NCBI GenBank assembly: GCA_017453365.1
Contig: JAFTKH010000012.1
Span: 1 to 64,000 of the forward strand
Source: Clostridia bacterium
GTDB taxonomy: Bacteria > Bacillota > Clostridia > Oscillospirales > CAG-272
Reading direction: 5' to 3'
DNA: 64,000 bases
Made by a program: the position numbers and the translations under genes. Below are positions 17,165 to 26,323 of this stretch, one piece after another; position 1 is the first letter of the stretch, and each line of letters begins with the position of its first letter. Below the pieces are notes generated by a model. That model searched no databases. It worked only from the letters and a program-made list of their open reading frames with translations, and was not told the DNA's origin.

Positions 17165-17672
17165 TTGTCACACCCCTGCCCGCGCGCTTCCTCGCGCGGC
17201 GCACTATTCCCCTTGCAAGATAATAAGCTCCGAGTATCACTCCGTACGAAATAGCACCGAAGAACACAAAGCCCCCGATATCTATCCACACGTCGGATAT
17301 CGACGGGCCGCGCCCCGAAAAAATCTGAACAGTCTCATCGGCGAAGCCGACGAAAAACGGAACGGCGAGGGAAAGGAGCCCCTCTCTTACGCGCCGTCTG
17401 CCGTAAAGGAGTACCCATAGAGAAAGCTCGATGCCGAGCAGACCGTATTCTGTGAAATGCGCTATTTTCCGTATATACTCACTGATAAAACCGTAAAGCG
17501 AGCTATCCTCGGGAATAAACGATGTAATGAAGCCGCCGACGGCGGTGCTCTGCTCATCGGACACCTCGGGCGGAAGCGACGAGTTTACGAAAATGAATAT
17601 AAGTGTGCCAAGTATAAGAAGAAGCAGAAATATTCTGAAATACTTTAAGAAAATTTCAAGTTTTTTTCTCAT
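17157..17672 (-). CDS. VanZ-like family membrane protein
   Basis: About 171 residues with four predicted membrane segments, beginning FRIFLLLLILGTLIFIFVN. VanZ signatures are EYIRKIAHFTEYGLLGIELS and DETVQIFSGRGPSISDVWID. Named after the teicoplanin-resistance protein, the wider family is found in many Firmicutes without a resistance role; the function here is open. I use ATG 17672, which puts the first segment near the N terminus, although no strong ribosome site precedes it. A TTG 17 codons earlier (17723) is possible but also lacks one. The 3' end overlaps the DUF512 gene by 8 bases. Confidence 0.8.
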   Translation of the reverse strand: MRKKLEIFLKYFRIFLLLLILGTLIFIFVNSSLPPEVSDEQSTAVGGFITSFIPEDSSLYGFISEYIRKIAHFTEYGLLGIELSLWVLLYGRRRVREGLLSLAVPFFVGFADETVQIFSGRGPSISDVWIDIGGFVFFGAISYGVILGAYYLARGIVRRARKRAGRGVTNG

Positions 17673-17688
17673 ATTCGGCGGCTGACTC

Positions 17689-18462
17689 TTATCCGAGTCT
17701 CTCCAATCTTCGTATTTTATCAATCAGCTGCACGTCGTCAAGAGATGCAAGCATATAAGGCGCGTCGGTTTCAAGATAATACGCCGCCTCGCGCGAGCCC
17801 TCCTTCGCCGCGACGAGCATAAGGCTGTTCGCTCTGTCACGGTTGAAATCGGTGCCGAGGCTGTCGAGGAAGCATCTGGCATAAAGGTACTTGCTCTTGC
17901 ACGCCATATCCTCGACGTAATCGGACGGATGTGCGGCGGCAAGCTTAAACCACTCGAAGGCCTCGCGCGGGTCCTGTCTGACGGCGGCTGTTTTTGCCTC
18001 CTCGTCACTCTCGTCCCAGGCGACCTCGCCGTCGAGGAGCAGACCCTCCTCCCGCATTATCTCCGTATGATACGGTATAAGCGATATACACACGACGTCA
18101 GGCTCGAAAAGCGAGCCGAGAGTATGCGCGATACCGAGATAGGTTTCCGCCTCTATTATTCCACCCCTCGCAGCGTCGTACATATATTCGTAGGTCTTTT
18201 TATAGTTTCTCGGAACGCCCGTGCCGTGAAGATACATAACGGCGAGGTTGTACGAGGCGGCGGGAACCTTCGCCGAGGCAAAGACAAAGTAGCTCTTCGC
18301 AAGCTGCTCGTTCTTCTCCGTCCCTATTCCGTAAAGCAGGCAATAGGCGTAGTTGTGAGCGCATTCGGCATCGCCGTCGGAAGCGCCCTCCGCATACATC
18401 GCTGCCGCCTCTCTGTACCTTCCGTCAAGAAAGAGGACGTTCGCACTTTTTACATCAGGCAT
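17689..18462 (-). CDS. Sel1-like repeat protein
   Basis: A 257-residue protein made of TPR-type Sel1 repeats. The clear units are SYNLAVMYLHGTGVPRNYKK, AAMYAEGASDGDAECAHNYA with YCLLYGIGTEKNEQLAKSYF, and CKSKYLYARCFLDSLGTDFN. There is no signal peptide, so it is likely a cytoplasmic protein-protein adaptor. CGGAG lies 6 nt before ATG. It is 21 nt from cysS upstream and shortly before VanZ, so it is part of the cysS-Sel1-VanZ-DUF512-der-obgE run. Confidence 0.82.
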   Translation of the reverse strand: MPDVKSANVLFLDGRYREAAAMYAEGASDGDAECAHNYAYCLLYGIGTEKNEQLAKSYFVFASAKVPAASYNLAVMYLHGTGVPRNYKKTYEYMYDAARGGIIEAETYLGIAHTLGSLFEPDVVCISLIPYHTEIMREEGLLLDGEVAWDESDEEAKTAAVRQDPREAFEWFKLAAAHPSDYVEDMACKSKYLYARCFLDSLGTDFNRDRANSLMLVAAKEGSREAAYYLETDAPYMLASLDDVQLIDKIRRLERLG

Positions 18463-18483
18463 ATTAAGCTCCGTTCTCCCCTG

Positions 18484-19914
18484 TCAGGAAACCGTGTAGG
18501 TCGTTCCCTCTCTGGTATCCTTAAGGGTAATTCCCTTTGCCGCAAGCTCGTCGCGTATACTGTCGGCCAAGGCAAAGTCGCGTGCACGCTTCGCCTCGCG
18601 GCGGCGCTCTATCATATCAAGGATATAGCTCTCAAGCTCGGGGTCGATGCTGCTCCCGTCCTCTCCGTCCGCTTCGCGAAGCTTCGCTGCGGCCTCGAGA
18701 AGCCCAAGAGAGAGAACTCTCTCAAAATCGTTTATAAGAGCGAGCTTCGTCGTGTCGTTCGTATCAAGCTTCAGCACGTCGTAAAGCGCAGTAACGGCAA
18801 GCGAGGTATTAAGGTCGTTATCGAGCGCGTCGGTAAAGCGACGGCGTCCCGCTTCAAAAGCGGCGGTGTCGATGCTCTCGGACTGCTTCGGCGAAAGCGC
18901 TGCAATTTTCGCTACGAGCTTCTCATACGCATTTTTCGCATTATCAAGGTTTTCCCAAGAGAAAACCAGGTTCTTCCTATAGTGCGACTGAAGACAGAAA
19001 AATCTGTAGACCAGCGGGTCGTAGCCGCGCTCCTCAAGAAGCGGCACGGTGAGAAACTCACCCTTCGACTTCGACATCTTACCGGAATTGGTATTGAGGT
19101 GATGAACGTGCATCCAATGGCGGCACCACTCGTGGCCGAAGGTGCTCTCACTCTGCGCTATCTCGTTCGTATGGTGGGGAAAGGCATTATCTATTCCGCC
19201 ACAGTGTATGTCAAGATACTCGCCGAGGTGCTTTCTCGCGATACAGGAGCACTCGATATGCCAGCCGGGATAGCCGACACCGAAGGGAGACTCCCATTTC
19301 AGCTCCTGGTCGTCGAACTTCGATTTAGTAAACCAAAGAACGAAATCAGCCTTATTCCTTTTATTTCCGTCCTCCTCTACGCTGTCGCGCACGCCTACGG
19401 CGAGGTCCTCCTCGGAAAAGTCGCCGAATACGTAATATTTATCGAGCTTCGAGGTGTCGAAATAGACGTTTCCGCCGGCCTCATAGGCAAAGCCCTTATC
19501 GAGAAGAGCTTTAACCATATCGATAAACTCGGGTATACAATTCGTGGCCGGCTCTATGACCTCGGGACGCTTGATATTGAGCTTATCGGCATCGCGGAAA
19601 AAGGCATCGGTATAATATTCCGCTATCTGCATAACGGTCTTATGCTCGCGCTTCGCGCCCTTAAGCATCTTATCCTCTCCCGTATCGCCGTCGCTCGAGA
19701 GGTGTCCGACGTCGGTGATATTCATAACTCTCGTCACCTCGTATCCGAGATAGCGGAAATATTTGTCGAGGACGTCCTCCATAGTATAGGTACGGAGATT
19801 TCCGATATGAGCAAAGTGATAAACGGTAGGGCCGCAGGTGTACATAGACACGCGTCCCTCAATGCGCGGACGGAATTCCTCCTTCTCTCTCGTTAAAGAA
19901 TTGTATAAAAGCAT
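18484..19914 (-). CDS. cysS: Cysteinyl-tRNA synthetase
   Basis: A 476-residue class I synthetase that charges tRNA-Cys. The zinc and HIGH-type segment is MYTCGPTVYHFAHIGNLRTY. Further zinc ligands are in GWHIECSCIARKHLG and GIDNAFPHHTNEIAQSE, and the KMSKS loop is NSGKMSKSKGEFLTV. The start is ATG 19914 after GGGGG, 12 codons inside the longest frame, which begins in the leader hairpin. It has its own strong promoter and a folded leader, and is the first gene of a long minus-strand run. Confidence 0.95.
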   Translation of the reverse strand: MLLYNSLTREKEEFRPRIEGRVSMYTCGPTVYHFAHIGNLRTYTMEDVLDKYFRYLGYEVTRVMNITDVGHLSSDGDTGEDKMLKGAKREHKTVMQIAEYYTDAFFRDADKLNIKRPEVIEPATNCIPEFIDMVKALLDKGFAYEAGGNVYFDTSKLDKYYVFGDFSEEDLAVGVRDSVEEDGNKRNKADFVLWFTKSKFDDQELKWESPFGVGYPGWHIECSCIARKHLGEYLDIHCGGIDNAFPHHTNEIAQSESTFGHEWCRHWMHVHHLNTNSGKMSKSKGEFLTVPLLEERGYDPLVYRFFCLQSHYRKNLVFSWENLDNAKNAYEKLVAKIAALSPKQSESIDTAAFEAGRRRFTDALDNDLNTSLAVTALYDVLKLDTNDTTKLALINDFERVLSLGLLEAAAKLREADGEDGSSIDPELESYILDMIERRREAKRARDFALADSIRDELAAKGITLKDTREGTTYTVS

Positions 19915-19934
19915 AGTAACCCCCAAAGGAAAGC

Positions 19935-19974
19935 CTGCCGTATCCCGCACTCAAAAAAAGGCACAGTACGGCAG
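19935..19974 (-). promoter_or_regulatory. Leader hairpin of cysS
   Basis: In the transcript from the cysS promoter, CTGCCGTA and TACGGCAG form a perfect 8-bp stem around a 24-nt loop that contains a run of seven U's. It lies about 20 nt before the start. I see no T-box or specifier loop. It may act as a simple attenuator or stabilising hairpin. Confidence 0.5.
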
Positions 19975-19994
19975 TATATATTTTGTCATATACC

Positions 19995-20023
19995 ATTTTA
20001 GCAGAAGGGGGGCGTTTTGTCAA
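19995..20023 (-). promoter_or_regulatory. Promoter of the cysS run
   Basis: Minus strand: TTGACA (20023-20018), 17-bp spacer, TAAAAT (20000-19995). It is divergent from the ftsK promoter. Confidence 0.85.
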
Positions 20024-20071
20024 CGGAAATCGAGGATTTTCTTATTTTTTAAATATTTTGTCAAAAGGTAC

Positions 20072-20100
20072 TTGTATTCCCCGTTGAATTTTGGTAAAAT
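20072..20100 (+). promoter_or_regulatory. Putative promoter of ftsK/spoIIIE
   Basis: TTGTAT (20072-20077), 17-bp spacer, TAAAAT (20095-20100), about 70 nt before the ATG. An overlapping TTGAAT/TAGATA pair 12 nt downstream is a weaker alternative. Confidence 0.6.
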
Positions 20101-20170
20101 GTATGATAGATAATTATACCCGCGGCACTGTACCGCGAGTAAGAACATAAAGACAAGGACGGAGAAAAGT

Positions 20171-23100
20171 ATGTCTAAAGAAAAGGAAAATCCGAAAAAG
20201 ACCGACACAGGTGCTAAAGCCAAAAGAACAGAGCGCACCCGTAAGTCCGTGCCCGCAGGGGTACACAAGGCGGTGCCCATTGTGCTCGCGGCTATGGCGG
20301 TGTTCACCGCCGTATGCTTCATTATGGACGGCGTCGGCGAGCTCGGCGGCTTCCTCGCCGATTTTCTTCTCGGGCTATTCTCCTACGGAGCGTACGGAGT
20401 ACCCGTTCTGCTCCTCATTCACGCACTGTTTTACACCTCTGACGTAAAGGGCGGACGGCTTCTTTCGAGAGTTATATTTTCCGTCATCGCACTGGTAGCG
20501 GTATCAACCGCGATTTTTACTGTGCAGAATTTCGGCACGAGTCCCGAATTTCTCGGCTTCGGCTATTACGAGGCGGGAATTTCGGGCTCGGGCGGCGGCC
20601 TTATCGGCAGCCTTATCGCCTACGGCATGACGAAGCTCTTCGGCTTTGTAGGAGTTATCATAATAGCAGTCGCGACGCTCGCTATCTACATCACTTATTT
20701 CTTCTCGGGCGGCGGGCGTACCTTAAAGCGTATCGGCTTCAATATACTGCGCGTAACGGTGACCTTCTGTGCATTTATTGAAAGGAAGCTGAAGGGCTTT
20801 TTCTCCTTCGTTTTCGGAATTGGAAAAAGAGGGCGGAACAGACGCTCGGACGAGAAGAGCCGCGAGCTTTACGAGGACGATTTCTTCGCGGTGGACAACG
20901 GTATCGAGAGCCTTGAGATATCCGAGCTCGGCATAGCCGAGAGACGCTCGAGAGCCACGATTGAGGCAAGGCCTACCCTGCACGACAAGGTTTTCCACAA
21001 AAACGAGGTACCGCGCGAGGCGAGCGGAAAGGAAAATGGCAGCATCTACGGAAGCACAGAGGCAGACAGCGTGCGCAAGCACGGCGGTGTATGGAACGGC
21101 GAGGTTTACGAGAAAGAGGATACAGTCGGGGGCGCGGCGGACAGAGCAGTGGCCTTTGACGCTGCGAGTGCAGACGCGGTATTTACGAAGGATTTCGACC
21201 CGTTCGACATAGCTATGTCGGAGGAGCTCGCGAACAAGCCGTCGTCGAAATGCGAGAAGAAGGAGACTCCGAGCGTAACGGAAAGGCTCGATGATGTTTC
21301 CGATGTCGATGCAGAAAGAGAAAAGGAAAGAGAAAGACAGCGCGAGGAATTCGAAAGAAGACGCGCAGCTCTTGCAGAGAGGGCGCGCCGCGAGGCTGTC
21401 CCCGTGAGCAACACGGGCGAATATACAGGCGAAAAGAAGACCTTTGAATTCACCGAAACGAAGACGGAGAGCGTTGCCGCAGAGGAAGAGACCGAGGCGT
21501 TCACCGTAAAATTTAAAAAGAGCGAGGACACCGGCCCCGAAAGATACAGGTCCGAATACATCGAGAGCACCTACGGCGACACCCCCTACTACACGGAGAG
21601 CGACGAGAGCGTTACCTTCGAGAAAAAGGCCGAAGAGCCGCCCCGCGCCACCGAAGAGTACGTCTCCGGCTTCCGCGACTACAGGGTCAGCGACGGCGAG
21701 GACGGGGAAGCGGTATTCGAGCTTCACGAGGATACCGAGAGCGAGGCAAAAACTCTCACGGTCGAGCGCACGTATATAAGCGACCTCGATGAAGACGGTG
21801 AATATGAGGAGGATGACGACGGCGAAATATATCCCACGAGCGAAGACGGTGAGGACGGCGAGGTATCCTCTGAGGAAATTCCGAAAGAGGAGCAAAACCC
21901 CGCGATATCCGACTATCGCGATATGTTCACTATGTTCAGAAGAGACGCCGACGGACAGACGTCCGAGGGCGCGGACAAAGACAGCATCCTTGACGAGCCG
22001 GTCGAGACGTACGAAGCAGACACCGAAGAGGCCGCGGAGGAGTCTCTTCCCTTCGAGCGAGCAGAGGTACCCGTCGCAACCGAGCCGCGTGCAGAGACCG
22101 CACGGGAGACGAAGCCGCGCGCAAAGGACCCGTATGCAGGTTACGTAATGCCGCCGTTAGATCTTCTCGGCATCGACAAGGTACAGGACGACGGCGAGAT
22201 AAGCGCGGAGATAAGACAGAACACGCAAACACTGATAGAAACGCTCGCGTCCTTCAACGTAACGGCATCTATAAAGGGCGTCGACCGCGGTCCGCGTATC
22301 ACGAGATACGAGGTCGTTCCCGCAAGGGGTGTCAAGGTAAACGCTATTACAAACCTTTTTGACGATATCGCGCTTAACCTCGCGGCAGAGGGCATAAGAA
22401 TGGAGGCGCCTATACCGGGCAAGAGCGCAATAGGCTTCGAGATACCCAACAAGAAGCCGAGCAACGTACGGCTTCGCGAGCTTCTCGAGTGCGAGGAGTT
22501 CGTAAATGCAAAGTCGAAGACCTTCGTGTGCATTGGTAAGGACGTTGCGGGCAACCCCGTGTTCGGCGATATTGCAAAGTTCCCTCACGCGCTCGTTGCG
22601 GGAGCTACGGGTATGGGTAAGTCGGTATGTATAAACTCCATTATGATAAGCATGCTTTATAAGGCTCGCCCCGACGAGGTCAAATTCATAATGATAGACC
22701 CGAAGAAGGTCGAGTTCAGAATGTACAGCGGTATTCCCCACCTGCTTATTCCCGTTATTACAGAGGCAAAGCAGGCGGCAGGAGCGCTTATGTGGGCAGT
22801 CGAGGAAATGGAGCGCCGCTACAGCATAATAGAGCAGCTTAATATCAGAAATATCGAGGCCTACAACGAGAGATGTGCGACTGACCGCTCGCTGGAGCCC
22901 ATGCCGAAGATAGTTATAGTCATAGACGAGCTGAACGACCTTATGATGCAGGTACGCGACCCTGTCGAAGACCTTATTATGCGTATAGCGCAGAAGGCCC
23001 GTGCGGCAGGAATACACCTGATAATCGGTACGCAGCGTCCCGACGTCAAGGTCGTGACGGGTACTATCAAGGCGAATATAAACACTCGTATCTCCTGTAA

Positions 23101-23635
23101 GGTGACGTCTGTCGTTGACTCGCGTACGATACTCGAGATGGCAGGAGCGGAAAAGCTCCTTAACCGCGGCGATATGCTCTTCAAGCCCGTCGACAAGACG
23201 AAGCCGATAAGAGTTCAGGGCTGCTTCGTTTCCGACCCCGAGGTTGAGGCTATTATGGATTTCCTGAAGGCCAACAACGAAGGAAACGTATACAACGAAG
23301 AGGTATTTGCCGAGATAAACCGCGCGGCACAGAAGTGCGGAAACAAGAAGTCGCAGGCGGGAGCCGACGATTTCGACGGCGGAGACGACGAGGTCGGATA
23401 TTACAACGACCAGCAGTTCCTCGATGCTGTGGAGCTCGCTATCCGCTCGGGAAAGATTTCAACCTCGCTTTTGCAAAGGAAGCTGTCGATAGGCTACGGA
23501 AAGGCGGCGAAATATATCGACGCTATGGAAGAGATAGGAATAGTCAGCGAGCAGAACGGTCAGAAGCCGCGTGATGTGCTTATATCAATGGACGAATGGC
23601 ACGAGAAGCTGACGCGTGTCAACTTTGACGAATAG
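20171..23635 (+). CDS. DNA translocase FtsK/SpoIIIE
   Basis: A 1154-residue hexameric DNA pump for chromosome segregation at the division or sporulation septum. Four N-terminal membrane segments lie within about 35-195. A very acidic, Glu/Asp-rich linker of about 450 residues follows. The motor domain (about 670-1040) has Walker A ALVAGATGMGKSVCINSIMI (about 811) and Walker B KIVIVIDELNDLMM (about 912), where most homologues read DELADLMM. A C-terminal gamma winged helix (QQFLDAVELAIRSGKIS) recognises orienting DNA motifs. Both FtsK and SpoIIIE fit. GGAG precedes the ATG. The DJ-1 gene follows 12 nt later. Confidence 0.93.
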   Translation: MSKEKENPKKTDTGAKAKRTERTRKSVPAGVHKAVPIVLAAMAVFTAVCFIMDGVGELGGFLADFLLGLFSYGAYGVPVLLLIHALFYTSDVKGGRLLSRVIFSVIALVAVSTAIFTVQNFGTSPEFLGFGYYEAGISGSGGGLIGSLIAYGMTKLFGFVGVIIIAVATLAIYITYFFSGGGRTLKRIGFNILRVTVTFCAFIERKLKGFFSFVFGIGKRGRNRRSDEKSRELYEDDFFAVDNGIESLEISELGIAERRSRATIEARPTLHDKVFHKNEVPREASGKENGSIYGSTEADSVRKHGGVWNGEVYEKEDTVGGAADRAVAFDAASADAVFTKDFDPFDIAMSEELANKPSSKCEKKETPSVTERLDDVSDVDAEREKERERQREEFERRRAALAERARREAVPVSNTGEYTGEKKTFEFTETKTESVAAEEETEAFTVKFKKSEDTGPERYRSEYIESTYGDTPYYTESDESVTFEKKAEEPPRATEEYVSGFRDYRVSDGEDGEAVFELHEDTESEAKTLTVERTYISDLDEDGEYEEDDDGEIYPTSEDGEDGEVSSEEIPKEEQNPAISDYRDMFTMFRRDADGQTSEGADKDSILDEPVETYEADTEEAAEESLPFERAEVPVATEPRAETARETKPRAKDPYAGYVMPPLDLLGIDKVQDDGEISAEIRQNTQTLIETLASFNVTASIKGVDRGPRITRYEVVPARGVKVNAITNLFDDIALNLAAEGIRMEAPIPGKSAIGFEIPNKKPSNVRLRELLECEEFVNAKSKTFVCIGKDVAGNPVFGDIAKFPHALVAGATGMGKSVCINSIMISMLYKARPDEVKFIMIDPKKVEFRMYSGIPHLLIPVITEAKQAAGALMWAVEEMERRYSIIEQLNIRNIEAYNERCATDRSLEPMPKIVIVIDELNDLMMQVRDPVEDLIMRIAQKARAAGIHLIIGTQRPDVKVVTGTIKANINTRISCKVTSVVDSRTILEMAGAEKLLNRGDMLFKPVDKTKPIRVQGCFVSDPEVEAIMDFLKANNEGNVYNEEVFAEINRAAQKCGNKKSQAGADDFDGGDDEVGYYNDQQFLDAVELAIRSGKISTSLLQRKLSIGYGKAAKYIDAMEEIGIVSEQNGQKPRDVLISMDEWHEKLTRVNFDE

Positions 23636-23647
23636 AGGATTTAAGAT

Positions 23648-24145
23648 ATGGTTTTTATTTTATTGGCGGACGGATTTGAGGAGCTCGAGGCTCTCTCTCC
23701 GCTCGATATTCTTATGCGTGCGGGTCACGAGGTTAAGACGGTCGGTATCACGGGAAGGCAGGTTCGCGGTACGCACGGCGTTACCGTTACGGCAGACCTT
23801 CTGCCGTCCGAGGCCGACCTCTCGCAGGTGAAGCTCGTCATATTTCCGGGCGGTATGCCTGGAGCGGAAAATCTCGATGCGGCAGAGTTCACCGACAGAG
23901 CCATCGAGGCGGTGCGAAAAAACGGCGGCAGGCTTGCTGCTATTTGCGCGGCTCCTCTCGTGCTCGGTCGCCGCGGACTCCTCTCGGGGAAGCGGGCAAC
24001 CTGCTTTCCGGGCTTCGAGGGCGAGCTTTCCGGAGCTATATGCACGGGTGAGGACGTTGTAACCGACGGCGACGTTACGACAGCTAAAAATTTCGGTGCG
24101 GCGTTCGCCTTCGGGCTCGAGCTCGCAAGGCTTCTTGAGGTGTGA
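23648..24145 (+). CDS. DJ-1/PfpI family protein
   Basis: A 165-residue DJ-1 superfamily protein. It begins MVFILLADGFEELEALSPLD, has VKLVIFPGGMPGAENL (oxyanion region), and carries the reactive cysteine in the nucleophile elbow LAAICAAPLVLG (about residue 101). Homologues act in repair of glyoxal damage, as chaperones or in redox sensing; the exact role is open. It lies 12 nt after ftsK and overlaps the next gene by ATGA, indicating one operon. Confidence 0.9.
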   Translation: MVFILLADGFEELEALSPLDILMRAGHEVKTVGITGRQVRGTHGVTVTADLLPSEADLSQVKLVIFPGGMPGAENLDAAEFTDRAIEAVRKNGGRLAAICAAPLVLGRRGLLSGKRATCFPGFEGELSGAICTGEDVVTDGDVTTAKNFGAAFAFGLELARLLEV

Positions 24146-24777
24146 CTATGGCAGGCGAAAGAATTGCATTCAGATGCTCCGCGTGCGGCGGAGCCACGCT
24201 CGGACTTCTCGGCGGTATTACCCGCAGTGCGGATATGCTCCGCGTGAGGTGCACCTGCGGAGAGTCGGCGCTTGACGTAAAGAAAAAGGGCAACGGAGGG
24301 CTTCATCTTTCCGTTCCCTGCGTATATTGCCGCGACAATCACGGCTTCTCACTCTCCCTAGACGCAGAGAGAGAAGATAACACCGTGCGTCTTCCCTGCC
24401 CGTTTTCAAATATGGACATCGCGTTTATAGGAAACGAGGAGTCGGTAACGAAGGAGCTCGAGCGAACGGGCGAGGAGCTTATGCGTGTTATACGCTCCTT
24501 CGAGGGCGAGGAGCTCTCCGACATTCAGCCAAGCGATGCCGACGAGGGTGACGTATGCGACCCTGCGGTATACGATACCGTTAATTTTCTGGTACGCGAC
24601 CTCGAGGCCGAGGGAAGGCTTACCTGTCCCTGCGGCGAGCCAAAGCCCGAGCTTCGATTCTCGGACGAGGGAATACAGGTGTTCTGCACCTCGTGCGGAG
24701 CATCGTACACCTTTTATGCGAAAAGCGGAGCTATGGCGGAAAGCTATCTCTCACTCGACAGTCTTGAATTAAGCTAG
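24142..24777 (+). CDS. Uncharacterised CxxC-rich protein
   Basis: I do not recognise this 211-residue protein. It carries five cysteine pairs or motifs: FRCSACGGAT near the N terminus, VRCTCGES, VPCVYCRDN, LTCPCGEPK and VFCTSCGASYTF near the C terminus, a pattern that suggests two zinc ribbons separated by an acidic helical middle part. No signal peptide or membrane segment is seen. It is translationally coupled to DJ-1 (ATGA overlap), so it is part of the ftsK-DJ-1 operon. Its 3' end overlaps the convergent amidase gene by 9 bases. Confidence 0.65.
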   Translation: MTMAGERIAFRCSACGGATLGLLGGITRSADMLRVRCTCGESALDVKKKGNGGLHLSVPCVYCRDNHGFSLSLDAEREDNTVRLPCPFSNMDIAFIGNEESVTKELERTGEELMRVIRSFEGEELSDIQPSDADEGDVCDPAVYDTVNFLVRDLEAEGRLTCPCGEPKPELRFSDEGIQVFCTSCGASYTFYAKSGAMAESYLSLDSLELS

Positions 24778-25338
24778 GTCGTAATATTCAAGTATTCCGC
24801 GGTAAATCCCCCTTGCAAAAAGGTCGGGAGAATACGCCATAAGCTCGGCATCGCCGGGGTTGGAGATAAACCCCATTTCGACAAGCACAGCAGGCATATT
24901 AGTTCGTCGGAGCACGTAAAGGCCCGGGCGCTCTATAACGCCACGGTTGCGCAACCCCGTCGTTTCGGTAAGCTCCTCGAGAATATCCTCGGCCAGCTCT
25001 CTTGCAACGGTGCTGGAATAGCTGTAAACAAGCGCCTCGGAGCCGCTGGCGCTCTCGCGTGCGGCGGCGTTCGTATGCAACGAGAGAAACACGTCGGCGC
25101 CCCAAGAATTCGCATCTCTCACCCGTGCTGTAAGGCTCGAGGAATTGTTGGTGCCGAGGACTGACTCGGGCGTGGGTCTTGACACCCTGACCTCGAACTC
25201 GGGGTTGGCCCGCAAGAGATTAGCGAGCCTCGTTCCTATTTCGTAGGTTATGTCCTGCTCGAAGAAGCCGTTTCCCTCTGCCCCCGTGTTAAATCCCATA
25301 GGGTTATGCCCTTGGTCAATGTATATTTTTATGCTCAT
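24769..25338 (-). CDS. N-acetylmuramoyl-L-alanine amidase (amidase_3, CwlD-like)
   Basis: A 189-residue amidase_3 domain protein that cleaves the bond between muramic acid and the peptide stem. It has the zinc-binding DQGHNPMGFNTGAEGNGF (His), a Glu in the EQDI region, SLHTNAA (His) and the catalytic Glu in LVEMGFISNPGDAEL. There is no cell-wall-binding domain. I start at MSIKIYIDQGHN (ATG 25338) with GAGGAGG upstream. This start leaves no signal peptide or membrane anchor, whereas CwlD usually has one, so export is unclear. Divergent from the TtcA-like gene. Confidence 0.88.
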   Translation of the reverse strand: MSIKIYIDQGHNPMGFNTGAEGNGFFEQDITYEIGTRLANLLRANPEFEVRVSRPTPESVLGTNNSSSLTARVRDANSWGADVFLSLHTNAAARESASGSEALVYSYSSTVARELAEDILEELTETTGLRNRGVIERPGLYVLRRTNMPAVLVEMGFISNPGDAELMAYSPDLFARGIYRGILEYYDLA

Positions 25339-25397
25339 TTCTGCCTCCTCAAAAAAGCGTTTATTTTCAGTATATGGCAGAAAGAAAGGTTTTGACA

Positions 25398-26165
25398 ATG
25401 AATGAAATGAAAAGGATGTTAAGCTTCGTCAGGCGTGCGTGCGATGACTACGGTATGATAGAGGACGGGGACAGGATAGCCGTGGGCGTGTCGGGCGGCA
25501 AGGACTCTCTGACGCTCCTAGAGGTGCTCGCGGCGATGAGAATTTTTTATCCTAAAAAATACGACGTGGTTGCTATAACCGTCGATATGAATTTTGAGGG
25601 GGCGGGCTTCGGAGCGCAGGACCTCTCGGAGATACGTGAATTCACGCGCAGGCTTAAGGTTGAATACAGAGTGGTAAAGACGGACATAGCGAAGATAATC
25701 TTCGACGTGCGCAAGGAGTCGAACCCCTGCTCACTCTGCGCGAAGATGCGGCGTGGCTCGCTCCACGCCGAGGCCGTGGCGGCAGGCTGCAATAAGGTAG
25801 CCCTCGGCCACCATTTCGATGACACCGTCGAGACCTTTATGATGAATTTATTCTTCGAGGGACGGCTCGGCTGCTATTCGCCCGTGTCCTACCTCTCGCG
25901 CAGAGATATAACGCTTATAAGACCAATGATATACGCTACGGAGCGCGACGTCGAATATTTCGTAAGACGGCGCCGCCTGCCGGTGCTCAAATCCCCATGT
26001 CCCGAGGACCACGCAACGGAAAGGGAGAATATGAAGCAGCTCCTATCAGGGCTTGAGCGTGAAAACCGCGGACTTAAGCACAGGATATTTCACGCTGTCT
26101 GCGAAGGTAAGATAGACGGCTTTAAGCCCACGGGACGGTACCCCGATGCGGGAAAAATCGAATAA
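25398..26165 (+). CDS. TtcA-like tRNA sulfur-transfer ATPase
   Basis: A 255-residue PP-loop ATPase of the TtcA/TilS group. The adenylation loop is AVGVSGGKDSLTLLEVLAAM. The iron-sulfur cysteines appear as NPCSLCAKMRRG (CxxC), with a third in LKSPCPEDH, and GHHFDDTVETFMMN is conserved. It would adenylate and thiolate a tRNA base, by homology cytidine 32, in the cytoplasm. I start at ATG 25398, with AAAGG 8 nt upstream; an earlier ATG at 25374 lies before that site. The window also has IscS/IscU/MnmA, another sulfur-transfer route. Confidence 0.87.
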   Translation: MNEMKRMLSFVRRACDDYGMIEDGDRIAVGVSGGKDSLTLLEVLAAMRIFYPKKYDVVAITVDMNFEGAGFGAQDLSEIREFTRRLKVEYRVVKTDIAKIIFDVRKESNPCSLCAKMRRGSLHAEAVAAGCNKVALGHHFDDTVETFMMNLFFEGRLGCYSPVSYLSRRDITLIRPMIYATERDVEYFVRRRRLPVLKSPCPEDHATERENMKQLLSGLERENRGLKHRIFHAVCEGKIDGFKPTGRYPDAGKIE

Positions 26166-26198
26166 AAGGTAAAGAAAAAACAAATTTCGCCGCTTTTA

Positions 26199-26227
26199 TT
26201 GATTTTTCGGCACGGGCGTGCTATACT
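26199..26227 (+). promoter_or_regulatory. Promoter of the helicase gene
   Basis: TTGATT (26199-26204), 17-bp spacer, TATACT (26222-26227), giving a leader of about 90 nt before the GTG. Confidence 0.75.
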
Positions 26228-26323
26228 AAAAAGAGTAAAAGAGAAGCAGCTTATAAAATACCGCCGCAGAGTATCATCTGATTTTCTGCGGCACGAATAT
26301 AGAAACAAGACGGGAGGTTTCAC

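Noticed and set aside
17929..19896. Long plus-strand open frame of 655 codons across the Sel1 and cysS genes
   Set aside because: It lies antisense to two well-supported genes, has no ribosome site and no protein-like composition; codon bias on the real strand leaves the opposite strand open.
19935..20023. T-box riboswitch before cysS
   Set aside because: The leader is only about 80 nt, with no T-box sequence, specifier loop or antiterminator; only one simple hairpin is visible.
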